In this document: one piece after another, positions 25,881-34,259 of the stretch
How the letters are laid out: every line of letters begins with the position of its first letter
Position numbering within the stretch: the stretch's first letter is position 1
Origin: Pseudoneobacillus sp042683745
GTDB lineage: Bacteria; Bacillota; Bacilli; Bacillales; Cytobacillaceae
Assembly (NCBI RefSeq): GCF_042683745.1
Contig: NZ_JBHUJX010000008.1
Span: 496,001 to 560,000 of the forward strand
Length of the DNA stretch: 64,000 nucleotides
Direction of reading: 5' to 3'
Translations under genes and position numbers: made by a program
Notes under the pieces: generated by a model
What the model was told of the DNA's origin: nothing
The model's input: the letters and a program-made list of their open reading frames with translations, nothing else
Databases searched by the model: none

Positions 25881-27164
25881 ATGAACAGCAATGAAATATA
25901 TGTAAGTCTTGACATCGGTACATCCAGTGTGAAAGTAATCATTGGTGAAATGGTCAATGACTCTTTAAATATCATTGGCGTTGGGAACGTTAAATCGGAA
26001 GGATTAAGGAAAGGCTCCATAGTCGATATAGATGAAACCGTTCATTCAATTAAAAGTGCGATTGAACAAGCTGAACGAATGATTGGCATGGAAATCAATC
26101 AAGTGATTGTTGGAATAACAGGAAATCATGTATCATTACAGCCATGTCATGGTGTAGTAGCTGTATCAAGTGATAATCGCGAAATTAGTAATGAAGATGT
26201 GGCACGAGTAATGGATGCAGCTAAAGTAGTGTCCATCCCACCAGAGCGAGAAATTATTGATATCATTCCGAAACAATTTATCGTAGATGGATTGGATGAA
26301 ATTACTGATCCTCGTGGTATGATTGGTGTAAGACTTGAAATGGAAGGTTCGATTATTACCGGATCAAAAACGATTTTACATAACACTCTACGTTGTGTAG
26401 AGCGTGCAGGTCTTGATATATTAGACATTACCCTACAACCTCTTGCAGCTGGTGCTTTTGCTTTATCGAAAGATGAAAAAAGTCTAGGTGTTGCCTTAAT
26501 CGATATTGGTGGAGGTTCAACGACCATTGCAATTTTCGAACAAGGTTATTTGCGGGCAACTAGTGTACTTCCACTAGGAGGGGAGCATTTAACGAAAGAT
26601 TTATCGATTGGCCTCCGAACTTCAACGGAAGATGCGGAAAAAATAAAAACAAAATATGGACATGCTTTCTATGATGATGCTTCAGAAGATGAGGTTTTTA
26701 GTGTTCCAATTATCGGAAGTGATCAACATCAACAATTTAGTCAGCTAGAAGTGGCTGATATTATTGAAGCGCGAATGGAAGAAATTTTTGACCTCGTGCA
26801 AAATGAGCTAAAGAGGATGGGAATTAGAGATTTGCCAGGAGGATTTGTTCTTACTGGTGGGGTCGCAAATATGCAAGGTGTCCTTGATTTGGCACAAGTA
26901 ATCTTTCAAAATAGAGTTAGAATAGCCATTCCAGATTATATAGGGGTAAGAGAACCACAATATACGACGGCAGTCGGATTGATTAAATATGCATACAAGA
27001 ATGCTAGATTACAAGGCCGTGAACTTGAAGCAACGGTGAAAGTATCACATGCGAAAGAAAAGCGTGTCGTTAAACAACCGCAACCAAAGTCGAAGTCTGA
27101 AAAGCAACCGGAAGAAAAAATGACATCAAAGGTAAAAAAATTCCTTGGTTACTTTTTTGAGTAG
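25881..27164 (+). CDS. ftsA: Cell division protein FtsA
   Basis: A 427-aa actin-fold ATPase. The phosphate-1 motif SLDIGTSSVKVIIGE (about 9-23) and the phosphate-2 motif ALIDIGGGSTTIAIF (about 205-219) are clear, as is the adenosine motif GGFVLTGGVANMQG (about 320-333). The C terminus ends in an amphipathic helix (KVKKFLGYFFE) that binds the membrane after a Lys/Pro/Gln-rich linker. It tethers FtsZ to the membrane. AGGAGGTG precedes the ATG. Confidence 0.96.
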   Translation: MNSNEIYVSLDIGTSSVKVIIGEMVNDSLNIIGVGNVKSEGLRKGSIVDIDETVHSIKSAIEQAERMIGMEINQVIVGITGNHVSLQPCHGVVAVSSDNREISNEDVARVMDAAKVVSIPPEREIIDIIPKQFIVDGLDEITDPRGMIGVRLEMEGSIITGSKTILHNTLRCVERAGLDILDITLQPLAAGAFALSKDEKSLGVALIDIGGGSTTIAIFEQGYLRATSVLPLGGEHLTKDLSIGLRTSTEDAEKIKTKYGHAFYDDASEDEVFSVPIIGSDQHQQFSQLEVADIIEARMEEIFDLVQNELKRMGIRDLPGGFVLTGGVANMQGVLDLAQVIFQNRVRIAIPDYIGVREPQYTTAVGLIKYAYKNARLQGRELEATVKVSHAKEKRVVKQPQPKSKSEKQPEEKMTSKVKKFLGYFFE

Positions 27165-27206
27165 AACTGTGCTTAAAGGAATATGGACGAATTAGGAGGA
27201 TTTGTC

Positions 27207-28349
27207 ATGTTGGATTTTGATACAAATTTAGATCAACTTGCTACGATAAAAGTAATTGGCGTCGGTGGTGGCGGTAATAATGCAGTAAATCGAATGATTG
27301 AACATGGTGTGCAAGGGGTAGATTTCATAGCTGTAAATACAGATGCACAAGCATTAAATCTATCTAAAGCAGAAATAAAAATGCAAATTGGCGGAAAATT
27401 AACTCGAGGTCTTGGTGCTGGTGCTAATCCTGAGGTAGGTAAGAAAGCAGCGGAAGAAAGTAAAGAACAAATCGAAGAAGCACTACGTGGGGCAGATATG
27501 GTTTTCGTAACTGCTGGAATGGGTGGCGGAACTGGTACTGGAGCTGCACCAGTTATCGCTCAAATTGCAAGAGAACTTGGAGCCTTAACCGTAGGTGTTG
27601 TTACTCGTCCTTTCTCATTTGAAGGGAAAAAACGAGCTGGACAAGCTGCTGGTGGAATTGCCTCAATGAAGGAAGCTGTAGATACATTAATTGTAATCCC
27701 TAATGATCGACTTCTTGAAATTGTAGATAAAAGCACACCTATGCTTGAAGCATTCCGTGAAGCGGATAACGTATTACGTCAAGGGGTTCAAGGTATTTCT
27801 GATTTAATAGCGACACCTGGACTCATCAACCTTGACTTTGCTGATGTAAAAACGATTATGGCAAACAAGGGGTCTGCCTTAATGGGCATTGGTGTGGCTT
27901 CTGGCGAAAACCGAGCGGCTGAAGCAGCTAAAAAGGCTATTTCTTCTCCATTACTTGAAACATCTCTTGATGGTGCACAAGGTGTGTTAATGAACATAAC
28001 AGGTGGGACAAATTTAAGCCTTTATGAAGTTCAAGAAGCGGCAGATATTGTTGCATCTGCATCTGATCAAGAAGTAAATATGATTTTTGGTTCAGTTATT
28101 AATGAGAATTTAAAAGAAGAAATCATTGTAACAGTAATCGCAACAGGATTTAATGAAGAAATGGCGATGCCAAAAGTAACTCGACCTGCATTTGGACAAG
28201 TTAAACCGAATATTGGTGTTACTAAACGTGAGCCAAAAAGAGAAGAGATTCCACAAGAAACGTATCGAAATCCTGCTCCAGCGCAGTCCGTACAAGAAGA
28301 TACATTAGATATTCCGACATTTTTACGAAACCGTAATAGAAGAAGATAA
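27207..28349 (+). CDS. ftsZ: Cell division GTPase FtsZ
   Basis: A 380-aa tubulin homologue. Visible are the N-terminal GVGGGGNNAVNRM loop (about 18-30), the tubulin signature GGGTGTGAAP (about 104-113), the T7 region NLDFADVKTIM (about 207-217) and the conserved C-terminal peptide DIPTFLRNRNRRR, which binds FtsA, SepF and other partners. The start at 27207 has AGGAGGA 6 nt upstream and gives the canonical MLDFDTNLDQLATIKVIG; an upstream in-frame ATG at 27183 is not family-like. It follows ftsA by about 40 nt. Confidence 0.97.
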   Translation: MLDFDTNLDQLATIKVIGVGGGGNNAVNRMIEHGVQGVDFIAVNTDAQALNLSKAEIKMQIGGKLTRGLGAGANPEVGKKAAEESKEQIEEALRGADMVFVTAGMGGGTGTGAAPVIAQIARELGALTVGVVTRPFSFEGKKRAGQAAGGIASMKEAVDTLIVIPNDRLLEIVDKSTPMLEAFREADNVLRQGVQGISDLIATPGLINLDFADVKTIMANKGSALMGIGVASGENRAAEAAKKAISSPLLETSLDGAQGVLMNITGGTNLSLYEVQEAADIVASASDQEVNMIFGSVINENLKEEIIVTVIATGFNEEMAMPKVTRPAFGQVKPNIGVTKREPKREEIPQETYRNPAPAQSVQEDTLDIPTFLRNRNRRR

Positions 28350-28377
28350 TAGAAAAGCATAAGCGCAGGACAAATAG

Positions 28378-28416
28378 AAAAATCCCAAGCCATTTGATAG
28401 GCTTGGGATTTTTTAT
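28378..28416 (+). terminator. Rho-independent terminator after ftsZ
   Basis: A long perfect stem (AATCCCAAGCC with GGCTTGGGATT, extended by A and T runs on each side) with a 7-nt loop and a T-tract. It ends the ftsAZ transcript. Confidence 0.92.
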
Positions 28417-28443
28417 TTTGAATAAATCATTTATATCATAGTA

Positions 28444-28533
28444 AATATGACAAAATCCGAAAAGAATAGGGAAAATTTCTGCTATTTCCTTTACAGAATA
28501 TGACACACTTCCCCTTCGTAGATAGGTTATACT
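28444..28533 (+). promoter_or_regulatory. Candidate Spo0A-dependent spoIIG promoter
   Basis: ATGACA (28500-28505) and TATACT (28528-28533) are separated by 22 nt, the abnormal spacing known for the B. subtilis spoIIG promoter, which sigma-A can use only with phosphorylated Spo0A. The 9-mer AATATGACA occurs twice, at 28444-28452 and 28497-28505, 53 nt apart. The second copy overlaps the -35, echoing the two Spo0A site regions of spoIIG. The 9-mer is only a partial match to the 0A box. Confidence 0.6.
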
Positions 28534-28619
28534 TTTTCGTAACGGAATGATAGAAAAGATTAAAAATATTCTACCAATTTCGTGATGGGAAATGGCTCTT
28601 GCTTGAAGGAGGAAAATAT

Positions 28620-29558
28620 TTGACTGTTTATTTGGATGTTATTTGGTTTCTAAATTTTCTCTTTGACAGTCTTCTCCTCTATTTAACATCAATTATGCTA
28701 AAACGTCATGTTACTTGGTGGAGGATTTTTTTAGGGGGAATTGTAGGGAGCTTAATTATATTCTTATCCTTCTCGCCACTTGCTTCAATTGCAGGTAACC
28801 CACTAGTAAAATTAGGTTTTTCCTTTGTTATGATTTTGGCTACCTTTGGATATAAACGAATACGGTTTTTTCTAAAGGCTCTTATGCTCCTCTATTTATC
28901 AACATTTTTGACAGGTGGAACATTAATTGGTGTTCACTATTTTATCAAGTTTGATAATCAACTTACATCTGATGTTTTTCTTGCAAGTTTAAAAGGTTTT
29001 GGTGATCCAATCAGCTGGTTATTTGTCATGATTGGTTTCCCAGTAGCTTGGTATTTTTCCTCCAAAGGAATTGAAAAGATGGAAATGATTAATATTCAAT
29101 TTGAACAACTCGTCGATGTTCATTTATCGATACAGGATCTGCAGTTTACGATAAAAGGATTGGTGGACAGCGGAAATCAGCTATATGATCCCATTACGAA
29201 ATCACCTGTTATGATTGTTTCTATTCATCAAGTAAAGGAGATTTTCCCTAGCGAATTAATTGAGATGGGGAAAGAACCTGAAGCTTATCTTTTTGGTAAC
29301 AAGCAAATACCATCTGAATGGGAAAGTAGAGTGAAAATTATTCCGTGCCGAGTCGTCGGCCAGGATCATCAGTTAATTATCGCTTTTAAACCAGATTCCT
29401 TAAAAATTGGAACAGACAGAGGCGAATTTAATGTAACGAAAGCGTTAGTCTCTCTTACTTTACAACAGCTTTCCGCTGACGAAGCGTTTCAATGCATTGT
29501 TCATCCAAAAATGATGACAAATGCGAGCGCTATTTCAGATTCAACAAAAGTAAGCTAA
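28620..29558 (+). CDS. spoIIGA: Pro-sigma-E processing protease SpoIIGA
   Basis: A 312-aa membrane aspartic protease. The N-terminal half has about five membrane segments (residues 5-150). The C-terminal half is a retropepsin-like domain with the active-site motif GLVDSGNQLYDP (Asp about 182). It cleaves pro-sigma-E after a signal from SpoIIR. The start is the TTG at 28620, with AAGGAGG 7 nt upstream, giving the family-like beginning MTVYLDVIWFLNFLFD. It is followed by sigE, its substrate, 44 nt downstream, in the spoIIG operon. Confidence 0.94.
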   Translation: MTVYLDVIWFLNFLFDSLLLYLTSIMLKRHVTWWRIFLGGIVGSLIIFLSFSPLASIAGNPLVKLGFSFVMILATFGYKRIRFFLKALMLLYLSTFLTGGTLIGVHYFIKFDNQLTSDVFLASLKGFGDPISWLFVMIGFPVAWYFSSKGIEKMEMINIQFEQLVDVHLSIQDLQFTIKGLVDSGNQLYDPITKSPVMIVSIHQVKEIFPSELIEMGKEPEAYLFGNKQIPSEWESRVKIIPCRVVGQDHQLIIAFKPDSLKIGTDRGEFNVTKALVSLTLQQLSADEAFQCIVHPKMMTNASAISDSTKVS

Positions 29559-29602
29559 TAATACTATACTCGATAAAACAAATTTTAGAAGGAGGACCTA
29601 AC

Positions 29603-30322
29603 ATGAAAAAATTAAAACTTCGCCTATCTTACTATTGGTATAAGTTATTAATCAAATTAGGACTTAAAACAGATGAAATCTATTATATTGGCGGAAGTGA
29701 AGCACTCCCCCCTCCTTTAAGTAAAGAAGAAGAGGAATTACTTTTAAATAAATTACCAAACGGAGATAAAGCAGCCCGTTCTATTTTAATTGAACGTAAT
29801 TTAAGACTTGTTGTTTATATTGCGAGAAAGTTTGAAAATACCGGGATTAATATAGAAGACTTAATCAGTATCGGGACAATAGGATTAATTAAAGCTGTAA
29901 ATACTTTTAACCCTGAAAAGAAAATTAAGCTAGCTACATATGCTTCAAGATGTATTGAAAATGAAATATTGATGTACTTAAGAAGAAATAATAAAATTCG
30001 TTCCGAGGTTTCATTTGATGAACCATTAAATATAGATTGGGATGGAAATGAGCTATTACTATCGGATGTTTTAGGGACCGAAGAAGATATCATTACGAAG
30101 GATTTAGAAGCTAATGTTGACCGTAAGCTTTTAGTAAAAGCCTTGCACCAGTTAACGGAAAGAGAAAAACAAATTATGGAACTTCGTTTTGGATTAACAA
30201 ATGGGGAAGAAAAAACCCAAAAAGATGTTGCGGATATGCTTGGTATTTCTCAATCATATATTTCAAGATTAGAAAAAAGAATCATTAAAAGATTAAGAAA
30301 AGAATTTAATAAAATGGTATAG
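29603..30322 (+). CDS. sigE: RNA polymerase sporulation sigma factor SigE (pro-form)
   Basis: A 239-aa sigma-70-family factor, exactly the B. subtilis length. The first 27 residues are the basic amphipathic pro-sequence (MKKLKLRLSYYWYKLL...) that tethers it to the membrane; processing is expected near Tyr27/Tyr28 in DEIYYIGGSEALPPP. Region 2 (NLRLVVYIARKFENTG..., IGLIKAVNTF) and region 4 (LTEREKQIMELRFGL, QKDVADMLGISQSYISRLE) are intact. It directs early mother-cell transcription. AGAAGGAGGA precedes ATG 29603. Confidence 0.97.
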   Translation: MKKLKLRLSYYWYKLLIKLGLKTDEIYYIGGSEALPPPLSKEEEELLLNKLPNGDKAARSILIERNLRLVVYIARKFENTGINIEDLISIGTIGLIKAVNTFNPEKKIKLATYASRCIENEILMYLRRNNKIRSEVSFDEPLNIDWDGNELLLSDVLGTEEDIITKDLEANVDRKLLVKALHQLTEREKQIMELRFGLTNGEEKTQKDVADMLGISQSYISRLEKRIIKRLRKEFNKMV

Positions 30323-30434
30323 CATATATTAATTTATTTTTTTTGAAAAAATTTTTTATTTTTAAACCCTTGATTCTACCAATACAAATGAACATTATTC
30401 AATGATTTTCATCTTTGGTTCATTTGGTCCAGGT

Positions 30435-30463
30435 GCATATTTTTCCTTCTCACGGAGATACTT
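30435..30463 (+). promoter_or_regulatory. Candidate sigma-F/sigma-G promoter of sigG
   Basis: GCATA (30435-30439) and GGAGATACT (30454-30462), 14 nt apart, match the forespore promoter pattern GYATA-N15-GGNNANANT closely. In B. subtilis spoIIIG is transcribed from its own sigma-F promoter and amplified by sigma-G. The spacing is one nucleotide shorter than the usual pattern. Confidence 0.55.
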
Positions 30464-30500
30464 AAGTTTGTACAGCAACTCCTGTGAGGAGGGAAAAGGA

Positions 30501-31280
30501 TTGACTCGAAATAAAGTTGAAATTTGCGGTGTTGATACATCAAAGCTTCCTGTATTAAAGAACGAAGAAATGAGACTACTCTTCAAGCAAATGCAAGCAG
30601 GAGATCATTCTGCAAGGGAAAAGCTTGTAAATGGGAATCTCCGATTAGTGCTTAGTGTGATTCAACGATTTAATAATCGTGGAGAATTCGTTGATGATCT
30701 GTTCCAGGTTGGCTGTATCGGGCTAATGAAGTCAATTGATAATTTTGATCTAGGCCAAAATGTTAAATTCTCTACATATGCAGTACCTATGATTATCGGT
30801 GAAATTAGAAGATATCTTCGGGATAATAATCCTATCCGTGTGTCACGTTCCTTAAGGGATATTGCTTATAAGGCTTTACAAGTAAGAGAAAAGTTAATGA
30901 GTGAAACTTCAAGGGAACCGACTGCAGAGGAAATTGCCAAAGTTTTAGAAGTGCCACATGAGGAAATCGTGTTTGCCTTAGATGCGATTCAAGATCCTGT
31001 CTCATTATTTGAACCTATTTATAATGATGGTGGAGATCCGATTTATGTATTGGATCAGTTAAGTGATGACCGAAATAAAGATACGACCTGGATTGAAGAA
31101 ATTGCTCTTCAAGAAGGGATGAGAAGATTAAATGATCGAGAAAAATTAATATTAAGAAAACGTTTTTTTCAAGGTAAAACACAAATGGAAGTTGCAGATG
31201 AAATTGGAATATCGCAAGCACAAGTTTCAAGGCTAGAGAAAGCAGCAATTAAGCAAATGAATAAGAATATCCAAAGCTGA
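30501..31280 (+). CDS. sigG: RNA polymerase sporulation sigma factor SigG
   Basis: A 259-aa sigma-70-family factor nearly identical in layout to B. subtilis SigG. The N-terminal RNKVEICGVDTSKLPVLKN segment is diagnostic (part of the SpoIIAB/Gin regulatory region), followed by region 2 (NLRLVLSVIQRFNNRGE, VGCIGLMKSIDNFDL), region 3 and region 4 (LILRKRFFQGKTQMEVADEIG). It drives late forespore transcription. The TTG at 30501 is chosen, with GAGGAGGG 7 nt upstream; the longer frame upstream covers the promoter and is not coding. Confidence 0.97.
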   Translation: MTRNKVEICGVDTSKLPVLKNEEMRLLFKQMQAGDHSAREKLVNGNLRLVLSVIQRFNNRGEFVDDLFQVGCIGLMKSIDNFDLGQNVKFSTYAVPMIIGEIRRYLRDNNPIRVSRSLRDIAYKALQVREKLMSETSREPTAEEIAKVLEVPHEEIVFALDAIQDPVSLFEPIYNDGGDPIYVLDQLSDDRNKDTTWIEEIALQEGMRRLNDREKLILRKRFFQGKTQMEVADEIGISQAQVSRLEKAAIKQMNKNIQS

Positions 31281-31355
31281 GAACAAAGCGACATGCGCCT
31301 TTAAAAACCCGACAAGTTAATGATTCGCCTCCAAGTATTTTTAATATCTAATTGA

Positions 31356-31392
31356 AAAATAAAGCTGCCCATCACGGCAGCTTTATTTTTTG
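31356..31392 (+). terminator. Rho-independent terminator after sigG
   Basis: A stem of 13 bp or more (AAATAAAGCTGCC with GGCAGCTTTATTT), a 6-nt loop and a T-tract. Confidence 0.9.
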
Positions 31393-31458
31393 TTGGAAAA
31401 AGACCATATTTTATTTTAACTATCATATATTTTATAAAGAAATGCTGGGGGTGAAGAT

Positions 31459-31725
31459 ATGGTAAGAATATCTGATTTTCAAATAAAAGATGTCGTTAAT
31501 GTTGCCGATGGAAAAAAACTCGGAAATATAGGGGATATTGATATTAATTTGTCGACAGGGAATATTGATGCAGTTATTGTGAGCGGTACAGGGAAAGTAT
31601 TGGGTTTCTTTGGTAAAGATGAGGATGTCATTATTCCATGGAAAAATATATTAAAAATTGGAGAAGACGTGATATTAGTCCGTTATAAGGAACGAGATAT
31701 AAAATATATTGAGGAAGAGGCTTAA
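31459..31725 (+). CDS. ylmC: PRC-barrel protein YlmC/YmxH
   Basis: 88 aa forming a single PRC-barrel-like domain (MVRISDFQIKDVVNVADGKKLGNIGDIDIN..., IIPWKNILKIGEDVILVRY). It belongs to the YlmC/YmxH sporulation-associated family; the exact function is not known. In B. subtilis ylmA and ylmB lie between sigG and ylmC, but here they are absent. GGGGGTGA lies before the ATG. Its stop codon sits inside the terminator hairpin. Confidence 0.85.
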   Translation: MVRISDFQIKDVVNVADGKKLGNIGDIDINLSTGNIDAVIVSGTGKVLGFFGKDEDVIIPWKNILKIGEDVILVRYKERDIKYIEEEA

Positions 31726-31742
31726 TTAAGCCTCTTTATTTT
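31715..31742 (+). terminator. Terminator overlapping the ylmC stop
   Basis: The perfect palindrome AAGAGGCTTAATTAAGCCTCTT (31715-31736) contains the TAA stop and is followed by TATTTTCATTT. Confidence 0.7.
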
Positions 31743-31795
31743 CATTTCGCTATTATGAACATCCAATTATATATGGTAAACTATAGAAAACATTA

Positions 31796-31944
31796 GAAAA
31801 GCGGAAGAGCCCGTTTAGCGACGTATGGACTGGTCCGCTCCGCATGAGATAAAGGAAACACGAAGAGCGATAGCGATTCGATGTTGACTTATCGTAAGGA
31901 GGAGAGGGACAGTACACTAGTCGCTGGGCGCTAGAGCTGGACAA
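31796..31944. repeat. Dispersed structured intergenic repeat, copy 2 (inverted)
   Basis: It begins GAAAAGCGGAAGAGCCCG and ends GCTGGGCGCTAGAGCTGGAC. These ends are the reverse complement of the copy 1 ends, so the element lies in the opposite orientation. Its interior (including AAGAGCGATAGCGATTCGA) differs from copies 1 and 3, suggesting a second subtype. No ORF with a ribosome binding site. Confidence 0.7.
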
Positions 31945-31994
31945 TTTTCAAAGTCAAAACACTTTTACATATCTTTATTTAAAGGTTGGGGAAT

Positions 31995-32843
31995 ATGGAA
32001 CCATTTGTTTTGAAAACAAAGGAGTATTTTTCTTTACAACCATGGGCAGAGGAGTGGCCAAATTTAGTCGTAGGATTTACGACAAAAAATGGTGGGTTTA
32101 GTGATCAAGTCTTTTCTTCGTTAAATTTTGGACTTCATGTTGGCGATCAAAATGATGATGTTTGCAAAAATAAGCAGAAACTTGCTGAATTACTGCAATT
32201 TCCGACAAAATTTTGGGTTGCTGCAGAACAAACACATGGAAAAAATATTAAAGAAATTAACGTAAAACATCGTGGGCTTGGTGCCTATCAATATAGTGAT
32301 TCTATAAAAGATACGGATGGTTTTTATACGAATCAAAAAGGAATTCTTCTAACACTATGTTATGCTGACTGTGTACCAATTTATTTTATAGATAAAAGAA
32401 CAAATACAATTGGTCTAGTCCATGCGGGTTGGAAGGGAACTGTAAACGGTATTTCAGTTAAAATGATTGATAGATGGAAGCAGAATGGTATTCATCTAGA
32501 TGATATTTTAGTGGTGATCGGACCATCTATTTGCGAAAAATGTTATGTCGTTGATGATTTTGTTATTAATTTCGTACAAAAGATACTAGAAGATGTCGAA
32601 AAAAAGCCCTATAATCAAATAAAAGATGGACAATATCAATTGGATTTAAAACGTTTAAATCAATTACTATTAATTCATTCTGGAATACCCGAATCCAATA
32701 TTTCACTCACAGAATTTTGTTCAAGTTGTAATGCATCCGATTTTTTCTCTCATAGAAGAGATCAAGGTAAAACAGGACGCATGATGAGTTTTATCGGTTG
32801 GAAGGAGGATTCTCTAATAAATGAAAGTAACAACAAAGCTTGA
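31995..32843 (+). CDS. ylmD: YlmD, YfiH/LACC1 family purine nucleoside phosphorylase
   Basis: About 282 aa. Family motifs are AAEQTHGKNI (conserved His, about 77-86), LLTLCYADCVPIYF (conserved Cys, about 116-129) and GLVHAGWKGTVNGI (conserved His, about 138-151); these Cys/His residues bind zinc. Members act as multifunctional purine nucleoside-cleaving enzymes; older annotations say laccase or polyphenol oxidase. ATG 31995 is preferred over TTG 31986, which abuts the AAAGG site. It heads the ylmDEFGH block and overlaps ylmE by 23 nt. Confidence 0.85.
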   Translation: MEPFVLKTKEYFSLQPWAEEWPNLVVGFTTKNGGFSDQVFSSLNFGLHVGDQNDDVCKNKQKLAELLQFPTKFWVAAEQTHGKNIKEINVKHRGLGAYQYSDSIKDTDGFYTNQKGILLTLCYADCVPIYFIDKRTNTIGLVHAGWKGTVNGISVKMIDRWKQNGIHLDDILVVIGPSICEKCYVVDDFVINFVQKILEDVEKKPYNQIKDGQYQLDLKRLNQLLLIHSGIPESNISLTEFCSSCNASDFFSHRRDQGKTGRMMSFIGWKEDSLINESNNKA

Positions 32844-33501
32844 AAAAATTAAAAATGAAATAAATGATGTGTGTTTTCAAATAAATCGCGATCCCAATGA
32901 AATTAAAATTATTGGAGTCACTAAATATGTAAGTGTAGAGAGAGCTAAAGAGGCTTTAGAAGCTGGAATTCATCATCTCGGGGAAAATCGTGATGAAGGA
33001 TTACTAGAGAAATGGGAATCATTAAAGGATAAACCTACATGGCATTATATAGGCTCTTTACAATCAAGAAAAGTGAAGAATATTATTCATATCGTAGATT
33101 ATATTCATTCATTGGATCGATTATCACTAGCAGAAGAAATTAATAAACGTGCCAATGAGCCGATCAAATGTTTTGTACAGGTAAATGTATCAGGTGAAGA
33201 ATCTAAACATGGTTTAAGTCCAGTTGAAGTACTACCATTTATTGAAAAGATGAAAGATTTCGGTAATGTGATCATAGATGGTCTGATGACAATGGCACCA
33301 CTTACAGCTGATGAAATTGTCATTCGTAAATGTTTTAACACTTTAAAGAAATTACAGATACAAGTATCAGAAAAACAGTGGAAACATGCCCCTTGTCAGG
33401 AATTATCGATGGGAATGTCTAATGATTTTAAAATTGCCATTGAAGAAGGAGCAACAATGGTACGTATTGGAACTGCTCTAGTAGGAGAAGAAGAGGTGTA
33501 A
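32821..33501 (+). CDS. ylmE: YlmE, YggS-family PLP-binding protein
   Basis: A 226-aa alanine racemase-like TIM-barrel protein that binds pyridoxal phosphate (Lys in IIGVTKYVSVE, about residue 36; C-terminal LSMGMSNDFKIAIEEGATMVRIGTAL about 194-219). Family members maintain PLP and amino-acid homeostasis and have no racemase activity. GGAAGGAGG lies within the end of ylmD and the overlap suggests translational coupling. Its location beside sepF is conserved across Gram-positives. Confidence 0.88.
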   Translation: MKVTTKLEKIKNEINDVCFQINRDPNEIKIIGVTKYVSVERAKEALEAGIHHLGENRDEGLLEKWESLKDKPTWHYIGSLQSRKVKNIIHIVDYIHSLDRLSLAEEINKRANEPIKCFVQVNVSGEESKHGLSPVEVLPFIEKMKDFGNVIIDGLMTMAPLTADEIVIRKCFNTLKKLQIQVSEKQWKHAPCQELSMGMSNDFKIAIEEGATMVRIGTALVGEEEV

Positions 33502-33503
33502 AG

Positions 33504-33932
33504 ATGAGTATTAAGTCCAAATTTAAAACATTTTTCTTTTTAGATGATGAATATGATGATGAAGAACAAGAATATATTGAAGAAGAGGTAGAGCCTGTCA
33601 AACCCGTAAAACAAGCTTCAAATAAACAAAATGTCGTGAGTTTACAAAGTCTTCAAAAATCCTCAAAAATGGTTTTAGTGGAGCCACGGGTGTATGCAGA
33701 AGCACAAGATATTGCGGATCATTTAAAAAATCGCCGTTCAGTAGTCGTGAACCTCCAGCGAATAGAACATGATCAAGCAAAGCGTATTGTTGATTTCTTA
33801 AGTGGTACAGTGTATGCAATAGGTGGGGATATTCAAAAAATTGGTGCTAATATTTTCCTTTGTACCCCAGATAATGTAGAAGTTTCAGGTAATATTTCGG
33901 AAATCATGTTCGATCATGATTTTTCAAGATAA
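33504..33932 (+). CDS. sepF: Cell division protein SepF
   Basis: 142 aa. The N-terminal amphipathic helix (MSIKSKFKTFFFLDDEYD) binds membrane, followed by an acidic linker (residues 13-35) and the SepF core (VEPRVYAEAQDIADHLKNRR..., VVNLQRIEHDQAKRIVDFLSG, about 55-135). It polymerises into rings, binds the FtsZ C-terminal peptide and can replace FtsA as a membrane tether. Second gene after ylmE with AGAGGTG upstream. Confidence 0.94.
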   Translation: MSIKSKFKTFFFLDDEYDDEEQEYIEEEVEPVKPVKQASNKQNVVSLQSLQKSSKMVLVEPRVYAEAQDIADHLKNRRSVVVNLQRIEHDQAKRIVDFLSGTVYAIGGDIQKIGANIFLCTPDNVEVSGNISEIMFDHDFSR

Positions 33933-33948
33933 GAGGTGGTAATGGTAT

Positions 33949-34209
33949 ATGTCAATTTTGTTTAGCTTTTTAGGAAGTTTAATTTATTACTATTCATGGG
34001 CTTTAATTATTTATATTTTACTATCGTGGTTTCCTGGTGTGAGAGATTCATCCTTTGGTCACTTTCTTGCACGCATATGTGAACCGTATTTAGAGCCGTT
34101 TAGAAGATTTGTTCCTCCAATTGGTATGATTGATATATCACCGATTGTGGCGATATTAGTCTTAAGATTAGCAACAACGGGATTATCCCAAATTCAACTT
34201 TGGTTTTAA
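33949..34209 (+). CDS. ylmG: YggT family membrane protein YlmG
   Basis: 86 aa with two membrane helices (about 5-25 and 62-80) and the YggT signature YILLSWFPGVRDSSFGHFLARICEPYLEPFRRFVPP around 22-57 (key residues W-F-P and the EPYL-PFRR motif). The function is unresolved; it is conserved next to sepF in many bacteria and chloroplasts, with links to envelope or division organisation. AGAGGTGG precedes the ATG. Confidence 0.9.
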   Translation: MSILFSFLGSLIYYYSWALIIYILLSWFPGVRDSSFGHFLARICEPYLEPFRRFVPPIGMIDISPIVAILVLRLATTGLSQIQLWF

Positions 34210-34259
34210 TCATCTTATTACAGCAAAAGATTTCCTTGTAACGATTTTAGGAGAATTCG

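Noticed and set aside
26147..26527. A 126-codon antisense frame inside ftsA
   Set aside because: It mirrors the ftsA coding frame; Ser/Ile/Arg-rich composition is typical of a shadow frame, with no ribosome binding site.
30323..30365. A/T-rich inverted run after sigE as a terminator
   Set aside because: It pairs only A with T, with no GC stem, so it is not a convincing hairpin.
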